From contig NZ_JBIPKE010000019.1 in assembly GCF_044005705.1 (NCBI RefSeq), positions 62,001 to 126,000 of the forward strand: 64,000 bases of DNA, written 5' to 3'. Source of the DNA: Marinoscillum luteum (lineage in GTDB: Bacteria > Bacteroidota > Bacteroidia > Cytophagales > Cyclobacteriaceae). This document shows positions 1 to 8,472 of this stretch, one piece after another. A program made the position numbers and the translations under genes. The notes under the pieces were generated by a model, which saw only the letters and a program-made list of their open reading frames with translations, searched no databases and was not told the DNA's origin. How positions within the stretch are numbered: position 1 is the first letter of the stretch; every line of letters starts with the position of its first letter.

Positions 1-193
1 CCAGTGCTCTCCAGGTGCTGAAATGAGCGCTGGGAAGTACCAGCACCACCGAAATGGACTGATCATAAGCTAAAAAAGCCTCAATGGTATGAACCACTAT
101 AGGCTTTTCTAGAATTTCTATAAACTGCTTGGGCAGTGACTGCTGCATGCGCGTGCCACTACCACCAGCTACTATGATTACACTCTTTTGCAT
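1..193 (-). CDS. ispD: 2-C-methyl-D-erythritol 4-phosphate cytidylyltransferase, partial (N-terminus)
   Basis: Only the first 64 codons are inside the window; the gene runs off the left edge. IspD transfers CMP to methylerythritol phosphate in the MEP isoprenoid pathway (cytosol). The visible N-terminus has the nucleotidyltransferase signature VIIVAGGSGTRM at residues 5-16 followed by PKQF, which is the CTP-binding loop of this family. The start is an ATG at 193, one base after the queA stop at 195, so the two genes are almost certainly co-transcribed. A related sugar-nucleotide transferase is a less likely alternative because of the PKQF motif. Confidence 0.85.
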   Translation of the reverse strand, partial: MQKSVIIVAGGSGTRMQQSLPKQFIEILEKPIVVHTIEAFLAYDQSISVVLVLPSAHFSTWRAL

Positions 194-194
194 T

Positions 195-1241
195 TTAGAG
201 GATCAACATCGCATCACCATAGGTGAAGAAACGATACTTTTCCTTCATGGCTATCTTGTAAGCTTCCATTATCAGATCATACCCACCAAAGGCTGCGGCC
301 ATCATCAGAAGGGTAGATTCCGGTAAATGGAAGTTGGTCACCAAAGCGTTACAGATCTTAAACTCGTATTGTGGGAAGATAAACTTGTCAGTCCATCCCT
401 CATTCGCCTTCAGTCTGCCATTGGCCGAAACAGAAGATTCCAACGTACGCATCACTGTGGTACCAATAGCCAGCACACGCTTCTTCTCATCCAGGGCGCG
501 GTTCACACGCTCGGCAGTTGGCTCAGGCACAAAATAATTCTCTGAATCCATCTTATGCTTGGTAAGGTCTTCCACATCCACTGGACGGAAAGTACCTAGC
601 CCAACGTGGAGTGTCACGGGGTTAATATCCACCCCTTTGATTTCCAAACGCTTAAGCACCTGCTGGGTAAAATGAAGACCTGCGGTAGGTGCCGCAACGG
701 CGCCCACATTTTTAGCATAAATGGTCTGGAAACGCTCGCGATCCTCAGGCACAGTCGATCTTTTGATGCTCTTTGGAAGTGGCGTTTCGCCCAAACGATC
801 GATCATTCTGTAAAACTCATCTTCCTCGCCATCGAACAGGAATCTGATGGTACGACCTCTGGATGTGGTATTGTCGATGACCTCTGCCACCAACTCTCCT
901 TCTCCAAAGTACAGCTTGTTTCCCACACGGATCTTTCTGGCCGGATCTACCAGCACATCCCACAATTTCATTTCCTTATTGAGTTCTCTCAGGAGAAAAA
1001 CCTCAATTTTAGCACCCGTCTTTTCTTTATTGCCGTATAATCTGGCTGGGAATACTTTAGTGTCATTGATCACTACCATATCCCCTTCGTCAAAATAATC
1101 TACTATATCTTTAAACGTCTTATGCTCGATTTCACCAGTATCCCTGTGTATCACCATCAATCGGGACTCGTCGCGATTTTCAGTAGGGTGAAGGGCAATA
1201 TGGCTGGAAGGTAGATCAAATTTGAACGCTGATAATTTCAT
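195..1241 (-). CDS. queA: S-adenosylmethionine:tRNA ribosyltransferase-isomerase (queuosine synthesis)
   Basis: QueA transfers and isomerises the ribosyl moiety of SAM onto 7-aminomethyl-deazaguanine in tRNA to make epoxyqueuosine. The 348-residue protein starts MKLSAFKFDLP and carries the family motifs MVINDTKVFPARL, GAVAAPTAGLHFT, LHVGLGTFRPV and NFHLPESTLLMM. The frame is open upstream to 1559, but that extension overlaps the divergent permease gene and lacks family similarity, so the ATG at 1241 is chosen; the length fits the family. Downstream ispD follows after one base. Confidence 0.95.
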   Translation of the reverse strand: MKLSAFKFDLPSSHIALHPTENRDESRLMVIHRDTGEIEHKTFKDIVDYFDEGDMVVINDTKVFPARLYGNKEKTGAKIEVFLLRELNKEMKLWDVLVDPARKIRVGNKLYFGEGELVAEVIDNTTSRGRTIRFLFDGEEDEFYRMIDRLGETPLPKSIKRSTVPEDRERFQTIYAKNVGAVAAPTAGLHFTQQVLKRLEIKGVDINPVTLHVGLGTFRPVDVEDLTKHKMDSENYFVPEPTAERVNRALDEKKRVLAIGTTVMRTLESSVSANGRLKANEGWTDKFIFPQYEFKICNALVTNFHLPESTLLMMAAAFGGYDLIMEAYKIAMKEKYRFFTYGDAMLIL

Positions 1242-1286
1242 ATTGAAAGCTTGGATTGACCAAAAGTCGTGAATTAAATAAGTGCG

Positions 1287-1294
1287 CAAAATTA
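1287..1294 (-). promoter_or_regulatory. Bacteroidetes -7 box upstream of queA
   Basis: On the minus strand this reads TAATTTTG, a full match to TAnnTTTG, about 46 bases before the queA ATG. No good TTTG is seen at the -33 distance, so the assignment is moderate. Confidence 0.45.
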
Positions 1295-1303
1295 GCAAAT
1301 AGT

Positions 1304-1337
1304 TTTGTTTATTTAGCATAAAATCGATATAACCTTG
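1304..1337 (+). promoter_or_regulatory. Promoter candidate for the MacB-like permease
   Basis: TTTG at 1304-1307 is followed after 22 bases by TAACCTTG at 1330-1337, which differs by one base from the Bacteroidetes -7 consensus TAnnTTTG. It lies 25 bases before the GTG start at 1363 and back-to-back with the queA promoter. Confidence 0.45.
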
Positions 1338-1362
1338 TATCTGAAACCCATAATAAAGCACC

Positions 1363-2616
1363 GTGCTCATCGTCAGACTCATACTTGAAAGTTTTCGTTT
1401 TGCCTGGAATGCGCTGAGGATGAATATCCTGCGCACCACCCTGTCTCTGCTGGGTGTCACCATCGGCATTTTTGCCATCATCGCAGTATTCACCCTGGTG
1501 GATTCTCTGGAGCGTAGCATCAAAGACAGTTTGAATTTTCTGGGCACCAATAACATCAATGTGGAGAAATGGCCCTATGGATTTGGTGGTGGGCCCTACC
1601 CCTGGTGGAAATACATGCAGCGCCCCTATCCTACTTATGACGAATACAAATTTCTGAGGGACAATGTGAAAAACGCTCAGGGCATGTCCATTTTCACTGT
1701 CAGGGGTGGAGTGACGGCCAAATACGAAAGTAGCAGCAGTGTGGACCTGGACCTACTGGGCGTGGTACACGGACACAAAGACGTCTATGAAATTCCGATA
1801 GAAAAAGGCAGGTATTTTACACCTCAGGAAGCGGAAGCAGGAAGAAATGTGGTCATCCTGGGATTCAGGCCCGCCAAAGAACTTTTTCCTAATCAAAGCC
1901 CAATTGGGAAATCCATTAAAATAAAGGGGCTCAAATATCACGTGATCGGAGTAATCAAGGAAGAAGGTGATGGCTTCCTGGGTGCCCCGTCCAATGATGA
2001 AAATATTTACATGCCCTACCGGTCATTCCTCAAGATCTATTATTCAGGCCAGCGATCAGGGGTAGAGTCTCACATTACAGTGAAAGGACTGGATAAGGAC
2101 ATTGGGCTGGTGGAACTGGAGGCGGAGCTGCGCGGCCTCATGCGCAAAAAACGTTCACTCAAGCCGAAAGAAGAAGATACCTTCGCGCTGAACAGACCGG
2201 AGGCCATTGCCAATTTCATTGGATCTACTTTTGACGTCATCGGGCTGGCAGGCTGGGTCATTGGTGGTTTTTCCATCCTTGTGGGTGGCTTTGGAATTGC
2301 CAACATCATGTTTGTATCCGTCAGAGAGCGAACTCACATTATTGGCATTCAGAAATCACTGGGCGCCAAAAACTATTTCATCCTGTTCCAGTTCCTCTTC
2401 GAATCAGTCTTCTTAAGTGTGATTGGTGGTGGGGTAGGCATATTGCTGGTCTGGCTCCTTTCGTTTGTGAGTCTGGGATCTCTGGATCTGGTACTGAGTC
2501 TTTCGAATATTGTGCTCGGACTTGGGGTGTCTGCCATTATAGGCATGGCCTCTGGCATCATCCCTGCCGCCATGGCAGCCAGGCTTGATCCGGTGATTGC
2601 CATCAGGTCTCAATAA
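1363..2616 (+). CDS. ABC transporter permease, MacB/FtsX type
   Basis: A 417-residue inner-membrane permease of the MacB/FtsX family. One transmembrane segment lies near residues 20-48 (LLGVTIGIFAIIAVF), followed by a periplasmic MacB-PCD domain (about 50-270), then three C-terminal transmembrane segments (about 285-400) with the conserved VSVRERTHIIGIQKSLGA loop that contacts the ATPase. Such permeases act as mechanotransducers that move lipoproteins, peptides or drugs across the envelope. No ATPase gene is next to it, so its partner must be encoded elsewhere. The start is GTG; an in-frame ATG at 1420 would cut into the first membrane segment. It converges on recA with a shared terminator. 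Confidence 0.85.
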   Translation: MLIVRLILESFRFAWNALRMNILRTTLSLLGVTIGIFAIIAVFTLVDSLERSIKDSLNFLGTNNINVEKWPYGFGGGPYPWWKYMQRPYPTYDEYKFLRDNVKNAQGMSIFTVRGGVTAKYESSSSVDLDLLGVVHGHKDVYEIPIEKGRYFTPQEAEAGRNVVILGFRPAKELFPNQSPIGKSIKIKGLKYHVIGVIKEEGDGFLGAPSNDENIYMPYRSFLKIYYSGQRSGVESHITVKGLDKDIGLVELEAELRGLMRKKRSLKPKEEDTFALNRPEAIANFIGSTFDVIGLAGWVIGGFSILVGGFGIANIMFVSVRERTHIIGIQKSLGAKNYFILFQFLFESVFLSVIGGGVGILLVWLLSFVSLGSLDLVLSLSNIVLGLGVSAIIGMASGIIPAAMAARLDPVIAIRSQ

Positions 2617-2617
2617 C

Positions 2618-2653
2618 AAAAAAATCCCGCCAAGGCGGGATTTCGTTTTTTTT
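2618..2653. terminator. Bidirectional terminator between permease and recA
   Basis: Inverted repeat ATCCCGCC/GGCGGGAT at 2624-2641 is flanked by an A-run on the left and a T-run on the right, so it can stop transcription on both strands between the convergent genes. Confidence 0.9.
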
Positions 2654-2678
2654 CATGAAGCTACGGGAACATCAGACC

Positions 2679-3704
2679 TTACTCAGCATCAGCTGGCTCC
2701 TTGATGACGCTTCCCTGAATCTTTTCCTTTATTTTCAGCTCGATATCTTCCATCAATTCCGGATTGTCTTCGATCAGGAGTTTGACAGCATCACGTCCCT
2801 GGCCAAGCTTGTTGTCATTGTAGGAGAACCATGAACCTGCCTTTTTGATCACATCCAGCTCCACACCAATATCGATCAGCTCGCCTGACTTGCTGATGCC
2901 TTTGCCATACATGATATCAAACTCCACCACTTTGAATGGAGGCGCCACTTTGTTTTTCACCACCTTAACCCTCGTGCGGTTACCCAGCACATTGTCCGCA
3001 CTCTCCTTGATCTGGCCAATTCTCCTGATATCTAAACGAACAGAAGCGTAAAACTTCAAAGCATTACCACCAGTGGTAGTCTCCGGGTTTCCGAACATCA
3101 CACCGATTTTCTCACGCAGCTGGTTGATAAAAATACAGGCACAGCCCGTTTTGTTAATAGCCCCAGTTAGTTTTCTCAGTGCCTGAGACATCAGCCTGGC
3201 TTGTAGACCCATTTTACTGTCGCCCATTTCACCCTCAAGCTCACTACGGGGCACCAAAGCTGCCACAGAATCTATCACAATAATATCAATAGCTCCTGAA
3301 CGAATAAGGTGCTCGGCAATTTCAAGTGCCTGCTCACCATTATCCGGCTGTGAAATCAAAAGATTCTCGGTATCAATACCAAGCTTTTCAGCATAGGTCT
3401 TATCAAACGCATGCTCCGCATCGATAATAGCTGCAAGTCCACCCTTCTTTTGAGCTTCAGCTATACAGTGCATAGCCAGAGTAGTCTTACCTGAAGACTC
3501 AGGGCCATATATTTCGATCACCCTACCCTTTGGGATACCACCAACACCTAATGCCATGTCCAGCCCCAATGATCCTGTAGAAATCGTAGGGACATCCAGT
3601 ACCTTATTGTCAGACAATTTCATGATGGTACCTTTGCCATAAGCCTTCTCTAACTTATCTATGGTCAGTTGAAGTGCTTTGAGTTTTTCTGTATTATCAG
3701 ACAT
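2679..3704 (-). CDS. recA: Recombinase RecA
   Basis: RecA polymerises on single-stranded DNA, drives homologous strand exchange and promotes LexA-type self-cleavage. The 341-residue protein has the Walker A motif GPESSGKTT at residues 67-75, the Walker B region IDIIVIDSVAALVP, the L1/L2 loop motifs EGEMGDSKMGLQARLMSQALRKL and NQLREKIGVMFGNPETTTGG, and the short C-terminal domain. All key residues are present. It is monocistronic: a promoter lies upstream and the shared terminator downstream. No LexA-like palindrome was recognised in its leader. Confidence 0.98.
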   Translation of the reverse strand: MSDNTEKLKALQLTIDKLEKAYGKGTIMKLSDNKVLDVPTISTGSLGLDMALGVGGIPKGRVIEIYGPESSGKTTLAMHCIAEAQKKGGLAAIIDAEHAFDKTYAEKLGIDTENLLISQPDNGEQALEIAEHLIRSGAIDIIVIDSVAALVPRSELEGEMGDSKMGLQARLMSQALRKLTGAINKTGCACIFINQLREKIGVMFGNPETTTGGNALKFYASVRLDIRRIGQIKESADNVLGNRTRVKVVKNKVAPPFKVVEFDIMYGKGISKSGELIDIGVELDVIKKAGSWFSYNDNKLGQGRDAVKLLIEDNPELMEDIELKIKEKIQGSVIKEPADAE

Positions 3705-3753
3705 GCTTATACTTAGTGAAGTTTATTTATAATGCGAAGTAATTACAACTTAA

Positions 3754-3761
3754 CAAAAATA
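3754..3761 (-). promoter_or_regulatory. recA: -7 box of recA promoter
   Basis: Minus-strand TATTTTTG matches TAnnTTTG exactly, about 50 bases before the recA ATG. A clear -33 TTTG is not present at the usual spacing. Confidence 0.5.
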
Positions 3762-3811
3762 CCGCGTTTGATCGAATTTCCTTCTTAAAAACTAAAATAA
3801 TTAGTATTTAA

Positions 3812-4831
3812 ATGCTCAAAAAAATATCGTGGGGTATTTTGCTTATATTAATAGCATTGTGCTTATACTATTGGAATTGGCTCTCCTATGGCTATAATCA
3901 GGCCAAAGGACAACTCAAAGTCATTACCCAATCCCGACCTATTGAAGATTTCCTCCAGAATCCCAATTTTCCAGATTCATTAAAACAAAAACTGGAACTC
4001 ACCATGGCCGTTCGCGGCTTTGCGGTAGATAGCCTGGGGCTAAACAAGTCAGATAATTACACGGAGCTGTATGATCAGAAAGGCAAAACACTCCTTTGGA
4101 ATGTCTCAGCTAGCGAGCCCTATGCACTTAAAGCCTACACCTGGCAGTATCCTTTTCTGGGCGAAATGCCGTACAAAGGTTTTTTTGATTTGGAAAAAGC
4201 CAAAAAAGAAGCTGATTTACTGAAAGAAAAGGGGCTTGATGTTCGCATCAGAACGGTCGGAGGATGGTCCACCCTGGGTATCCTCAAAGATCCGCTACTC
4301 TCCAACATGCTGGAAAGAAATGATGGTGCCCTGGCCGAGGTAATCATCCATGAGCTCACGCATGCCACCCTTTTTGTTAAAAACGAGGTGGAATTCAATG
4401 AAAACCTGGCCTCTTTTATCGGGGAGAAAGGTGCCGAACGCTTTCTTGTATCTCACTTTGGGGACAGTTCGGCTCAGCATCTGGAGTACCTCCAGTCCCT
4501 GGCCGACTCAAAAACCCTTACCAGAATCATCCTTAAGGGAGCAGAAAGACTCGACAGCTTGTATAGGAGTTTTACCGATTCGCTGAGCACCTCACTCAAA
4601 GATTCGCTCAAAAATAATTGCATTCAGCATATTGCTGATGATCTCAAAAACGGAGCATTCTACAATACCCGATACCAAAACATCTTTGATGACGTATTGC
4701 CAAACAATGCATACTTCATGGCACACAGGCGTTATCACAATCAGGAAGATTCCATTCAAGCCATATTTCATCAATATGATGACGACATCAAATTGATGCT
4801 CACAGCTATGAAAATAAAGTATGGAAAGTGA
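3812..4831 (+). CDS. Putative zinc aminopeptidase (PF10023-like)
   Basis: A 339-residue protein with an N-terminal hydrophobic segment (about 5-24), so probably anchored in or exported across the inner membrane. The motif VIIHELTHATLF places the zincin signature HExxH at residues 180-184, and NEVEFNENLASF supplies a third ligand (Glu197) thirteen residues on. This arrangement and the overall sequence resemble the putative aminopeptidase family PF10023. The substrate is unknown. The gene stands alone between recA (divergent) and a two-component pair. The ATG at 3812 gives a good membrane signal immediately. Confidence 0.75.
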   Translation: MLKKISWGILLILIALCLYYWNWLSYGYNQAKGQLKVITQSRPIEDFLQNPNFPDSLKQKLELTMAVRGFAVDSLGLNKSDNYTELYDQKGKTLLWNVSASEPYALKAYTWQYPFLGEMPYKGFFDLEKAKKEADLLKEKGLDVRIRTVGGWSTLGILKDPLLSNMLERNDGALAEVIIHELTHATLFVKNEVEFNENLASFIGEKGAERFLVSHFGDSSAQHLEYLQSLADSKTLTRIILKGAERLDSLYRSFTDSLSTSLKDSLKNNCIQHIADDLKNGAFYNTRYQNIFDDVLPNNAYFMAHRRYHNQEDSIQAIFHQYDDDIKLMLTAMKIKYGK

Positions 4832-5000
4832 CTTTAATTAACAAATTGTTACCTTATTACTCATAAAACCGATTTGTCTTTAATTTTGAATAATATCGAA
4901 TGTCTTTGCTCCTAACCAGTACTTCTGGGTGATGCGGCTAAGGCGAGTTAATTTTTCATCAATAAACTGTTAAGATTTCTTTAACTCAAACCACAAACTC

Positions 5001-5687
5001 ATGGCGAAGAATGCCCAAAAAATTTTGGTCGTAGATGATGAAGCAGACATTCTTGAATTATTAAAATATAACTTGATCAAAGAAGGCTATGACGTGAAAA
5101 TAGCCCTGGACGGGATCAAAGGTGTGGATATTGCCAAATCATTCGTGCCGGACCTGATCATTCTGGACATTATGATGCCCAAGCAAGACGGTGTAGAAAC
5201 CTGTCGTCAGATACGCGAAATTCCTGAGCTGGCAAATGCCTTTGTCATCTTCCTTACAGCCAGATCTGAGGAGTATTCTGAGGTGGCCGCTTTTGATATG
5301 GGTGCCGATGACTATATCACCAAGCCTATCAAACCGCGTGCATTGGTTAGCAGAATCAATGCCCTGTTCAGGAGGGAATCCAAGAAGAAAAAAGAATCCA
5401 ATCAAATTTCCATAGACAACCTGATCGTAGACCGAACCAGCTACACCGTGTTTGTGGGAGAAGAGAAGGTCAGCCTTCCCAAAAAAGAATTCGAACTTTT
5501 GTACTTTCTGGCTCAAAATCCCGGAAAGGTTTTCAGTAGAGATGAACTCCTACAAAACATCTGGGGCACCGATGTATATGTACTGGCCCGAACAGTGGAC
5601 GTGCACATTCGGAAGGTGCGTGAAAAAATAGGTGATGGCTACATCTCCACCGTCAAGGGTGTCGGGTATAAGTTTGACACCAATTAA
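5001..5687 (+). CDS. OmpR/PhoB-family response regulator
   Basis: A 228-residue DNA-binding response regulator. The receiver domain (about 6-122) has the acidic pair VDDEAD, the phosphoacceptor Asp56 in DLIILDIMMPKQDG, and the conserved Lys in YITKPIKP. The C-terminal winged helix (about 135-226) ends in the typical RTVDVHIRKVREKIG...VKGVGYKF. It is followed after 21 bases by its cognate histidine kinase. The pair resembles PhoB/PhoR or Bacteroides RprY/RprX by architecture; the signal cannot be read from sequence. The upstream region (4832-5000) has TTTG at 4873 and TGTCTTTG at 4901-4908, a weak promoter with long spacing. Confidence 0.92.
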   Translation: MAKNAQKILVVDDEADILELLKYNLIKEGYDVKIALDGIKGVDIAKSFVPDLIILDIMMPKQDGVETCRQIREIPELANAFVIFLTARSEEYSEVAAFDMGADDYITKPIKPRALVSRINALFRRESKKKKESNQISIDNLIVDRTSYTVFVGEEKVSLPKKEFELLYFLAQNPGKVFSRDELLQNIWGTDVYVLARTVDVHIRKVREKIGDGYISTVKGVGYKFDTN

Positions 5688-5708
5688 TATAGATACAAAT
5701 ACAATTCG

Positions 5709-6797
5709 ATGATCATCAACTCTCGCGGACTAGCCCTGATGCTCGCCTTTGTGATCTCCATGATTGCGACAGCTTTTCTGGCTCTGGTGCCTTCCGTGCT
5801 CACCACAGCATTGATCATCGGGTTTGGCATCACTTTTTGTGCTTCCTATATTCTCATCAGGTTGGTGCTCGAGTTTCTCTTTTTCAGACATATTAATGAT
5901 ATCAATGAGGCCCTTGAAAACTTTCAGGATCAGGAATTATCAAACATCACCAAGCCCACCAAGACGCTTTCACTAAACCCTCTGAAAAGAATCAATAAGG
6001 ATATTTTCAGCTACGCAGAAAAAAAGCAGCAGGAAATACTGGAGCTTAAGCGCATGGAAGTATTTCGTCGGGAATTCATTGCAGACGTATCTCATGAGCT
6101 AAAAACTCCCATTTTCGCTGCCCAGGGTTTCGTGCATACCCTATTGGATGGTGCAGTGGAAGACAAAAAGGTTCGTGGAAAATTTCTAAAGAAAGCGGCC
6201 AAAAGCCTTGATGGCCTTGACATCCTGGTGCAGGATCTGCTCACCATCTCTCAGATGGAAACCGGAGAGATCAAAATGCACGTGGAGAACTTTGACATTG
6301 TAGCCCTGGCCCGCGAAGTACTGGATCAGCTGGAGGACAAAGCCGAAAAACAAAAAATTGACATCCAGATTGAAGAGCCCACCGCCAGGCATTTTGTAAA
6401 GGGCGACTACCGACGCATCTATCAGGTATTAATCAACCTGATGTCAAATGCCATTAAATACACCAAGAAAAAAGGCACTGTCAGAATCCGGTTTGAGGAA
6501 AAAGACAACCACGTCATTACCTCCGTAGTGGATAATGGCAGGGGAATTCCTCAAGAAGACCTCAAGAGAATCTTCGAGCGATTTTACCGGGTAGAAAAAA
6601 GTCGATCCAAAGAAAAAGGAGGCACCGGGCTCGGTCTGGCCATCGTCAAGCACATCATGGAGGGCCATGGCTCCACTGTAGAGGTGAAGAGTCAGGTAAA
6701 AAAAGGATCGACTTTTAGTTTTAAATTAAAAAAAGGTAAGCCAGTTGCGCATAGATTTGTGGAGGAAGACGAAGAGGACGAAGAAGACTATGCATAA
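5709..6797 (+). CDS. Sensor histidine kinase, PhoR-like
   Basis: A 362-residue membrane histidine kinase with two adjacent transmembrane helices (about 7-30 and 35-58) and almost no periplasmic loop, so it probably senses within the membrane or through a partner. The HisKA domain carries the phosphoacceptor His129 in DVSHELKTP. The ATPase domain has the N box NLMSNAIKYT, G1 DNGRGI, and GGTGLGLAIVKHIM. The C-terminus is an acidic tail rich in Glu and Asp. It is paired with the upstream response regulator, and its last codons overlap the start of the pseudouridine synthase by 8 bases, which suggests translational coupling. Confidence 0.92.
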   Translation: MIINSRGLALMLAFVISMIATAFLALVPSVLTTALIIGFGITFCASYILIRLVLEFLFFRHINDINEALENFQDQELSNITKPTKTLSLNPLKRINKDIFSYAEKKQQEILELKRMEVFRREFIADVSHELKTPIFAAQGFVHTLLDGAVEDKKVRGKFLKKAAKSLDGLDILVQDLLTISQMETGEIKMHVENFDIVALAREVLDQLEDKAEKQKIDIQIEEPTARHFVKGDYRRIYQVLINLMSNAIKYTKKKGTVRIRFEEKDNHVITSVVDNGRGIPQEDLKRIFERFYRVEKSRSKEKGGTGLGLAIVKHIMEGHGSTVEVKSQVKKGSTFSFKLKKGKPVAHRFVEEDEEDEEDYA

Positions 6798-7524
6798 ATA
6801 CCTGAAAGGGATCACACTCAAGGACCTGCTTATTTTTGAAAATGACCACTATCTGGTCATCAATAAACCCCCGTATATCTCCACACTGGACGACAGGAAC
6901 GACCCTGTAGATATTCTAAAACTAGCCAAAGAGCACCACGCCGATGCTCAGGTCTGCCATCGGCTGGACAAAGAAACCTCCGGAGCGCTCGTCATCGCGA
7001 AGCATCAGGAAGCCTACAGGCATTTTGCCATCATGCTGGAAAGACGTCAGGTAAAGAAAGTTTATCACGCTGTGGTAGGAGGCATTCATGAGTTTGATAA
7101 TGTTTCCGCTGACCAGCCCATTTACTCCACCAACAGTAAGTCTCGGGTAGATTTCAGAGAAGGAAAACCTTCACTTACCCTTATCAGCACACTGGAAACC
7201 TTTAAATATCATACCTTGGTGAAGTGTTTTCCGGTATCGGGTCGCTTGCACCAGATTCGCGTACACCTTGCTTTTCACAAAGCACCCATCAGCTGCGATC
7301 CTGTGTATGGTGGAGAGTACATTTATCTCTCCGGGATCAAGAAAAACTTCAACCTTTCCCGTCATACCGACGAGGAAAAGCCGATTTTACCCCGAGTAGC
7401 CCTTCATGCACACAATATTGCGTTTTATGATTTTGACGCTAATGAGGAGCGAACAATCGAGGTAGAAGCACCTTACCCGAAGGATTTTGGTGTGTTAATC
7501 AAGCAGCTACGTAAATACCTGTGA
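6790..7524 (+). CDS. RluA-family rRNA/tRNA pseudouridine synthase
   Basis: A 244-residue pseudouridine synthase that isomerises uridine in structured RNA. The catalytic motif HRLDKETSG contains the nucleophile Asp60, and the second family motif SGRLHQIRVHLAF follows. No S4 domain is seen at the N-terminus. The reading frame is open from a TTG at 6745, but the ATG at 6790 starts the conserved region and overlaps the histidine kinase stop by 8 bases, so it is preferred. Which RNA position is modified cannot be said. Confidence 0.9.
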   Translation: MHKYLKGITLKDLLIFENDHYLVINKPPYISTLDDRNDPVDILKLAKEHHADAQVCHRLDKETSGALVIAKHQEAYRHFAIMLERRQVKKVYHAVVGGIHEFDNVSADQPIYSTNSKSRVDFREGKPSLTLISTLETFKYHTLVKCFPVSGRLHQIRVHLAFHKAPISCDPVYGGEYIYLSGIKKNFNLSRHTDEEKPILPRVALHAHNIAFYDFDANEERTIEVEAPYPKDFGVLIKQLRKYL

Positions 7525-7542
7525 TTTAATTCATTACCATCT

Positions 7543-7574
7543 TTTGTTTTTCAAGAATTAAACTTCTATTTTTG
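7543..7574 (+). promoter_or_regulatory. Promoter of the rplM ribosomal operon
   Basis: TTTG at 7543-7546, a 20-base spacer, then TATTTTTG at 7567-7574: a complete Bacteroidetes -33/-7 promoter, about 50 bases before rplM. The short leader contains a CCC/GGGG pairing (7578-7592) that could form a small hairpin. Confidence 0.8.
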
Positions 7575-7624
7575 TGTCCCTTTTCCAGGGGAGAACCATT
7601 AAGTTCATTTAAACGAATAAAAAA

Positions 7625-8068
7625 TTGGATACTTTAAGCTATAAAACGGTATCGTTAAACAGTGCTACAGTAGAAAAGAATTGGGTCATCGTAGACGCAG
7701 ATTCAAAAGTGTTGGGTAGAGTGTCCAGCGAAGTAGCTAAAATCATTAGAGGAAAAAACAAAGCCAGTTACACTCCGCACGTGGATTGTGGTGACAATGT
7801 CATCGTGATCAATGCAGACAAAGTAAGACTGACAGGTAAAAAGTGGAATGACAAGCAGTACGTTCGTCACACAGGATTTCCTGGAGGGCAGCGTTTTGAA
7901 ACTCCTCTTGAAGTGAAGGCTAAATCTTCAACCCTTTTAGTAGAAAGAGCTGTTAAAGGCATGCTTCCTAAGAACAGACTTGGAAGTAAGCTCTTTAAAA
8001 ATTTATACGTGTATGCAGGTGCTGAGCACCCTCATGCAGCACAACAACCAAAAGAAGTAAAACTTTAA
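7625..8068 (+). CDS. rplM: 50S ribosomal protein L13
   Basis: Large-subunit assembly protein L13, 147 residues. Conserved motifs WVIVDADSKVLGRVSSEVAKIIRGK and HTGFPGG are present. The start is TTG at 7625 giving MDTLSYKT, which matches the usual Bacteroidetes L13 N-terminus; there is no upstream ATG in frame after the promoter. First gene of the rplM-rpsI-rpsB run, which then leads to tsf. The weak start codon on a highly expressed gene is notable. Confidence 0.97.
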   Translation: MDTLSYKTVSLNSATVEKNWVIVDADSKVLGRVSSEVAKIIRGKNKASYTPHVDCGDNVIVINADKVRLTGKKWNDKQYVRHTGFPGGQRFETPLEVKAKSSTLLVERAVKGMLPKNRLGSKLFKNLYVYAGAEHPHAAQQPKEVKL

Positions 8069-8076
8069 AAACCTAG

Positions 8077-8463
8077 ATGGAAATCACTAACACCATTGGA
8101 AGAAGGAAGACCTCTGTAGCTAGAATCTACCTACAGAGCGGTAAAGGTGCTATCACTGTGAACAACAAGGATATCGCCACCTACTTTCCCTCTGAAATTT
8201 TACAGACCATCGTAAAGCAGCCTCTAGTGACGCTGCAACTCGACGGCAACTATGATATCAACGTGAATGTTGATGGAGGCGGACCAAAAGGTCAGGCTGA
8301 AGCGGTAAGACTTGCAATCTCCAGAGCACTGGTAGAGCTAGACGAAGAAAACAAACCAGCTTTGAAAAAAGAAGGTTTTATGACTCGTGACCCTCGAATG
8401 GTAGAGCGTAAGAAATACGGTAGAAGGAAAGCAAGAAGAAGATTCCAATTCAGTAAACGTTAA
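8077..8463 (+). CDS. rpsI: 30S ribosomal protein S9
   Basis: Small-subunit protein S9, 128 residues, contacting P-site tRNA through its basic C-terminal tail. It starts MEITNTIGRRKTSVARIYL and ends in the invariant KKYGRRKARRRFQFSKR. It follows rplM after 8 bases and precedes rpsB after 9 bases, so the three genes are one transcript. Confidence 0.98.
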   Translation: MEITNTIGRRKTSVARIYLQSGKGAITVNNKDIATYFPSEILQTIVKQPLVTLQLDGNYDINVNVDGGGPKGQAEAVRLAISRALVELDEENKPALKKEGFMTRDPRMVERKKYGRRKARRRFQFSKR

Positions 8464-8472
8464 GATATCATC

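Noticed and set aside
1242..1559. Upstream extension of the queA frame
   Set aside because: It overlaps the divergent permease gene and its promoter; the internal ATG at 1241 gives the proper family length.
4832..5000. Promoter TTTG 4873 / TGTCTTTG 4901 for the response regulator
   Set aside because: Spacing of 24 bases and a mismatch in the -7 element make it too weak to call as a feature.
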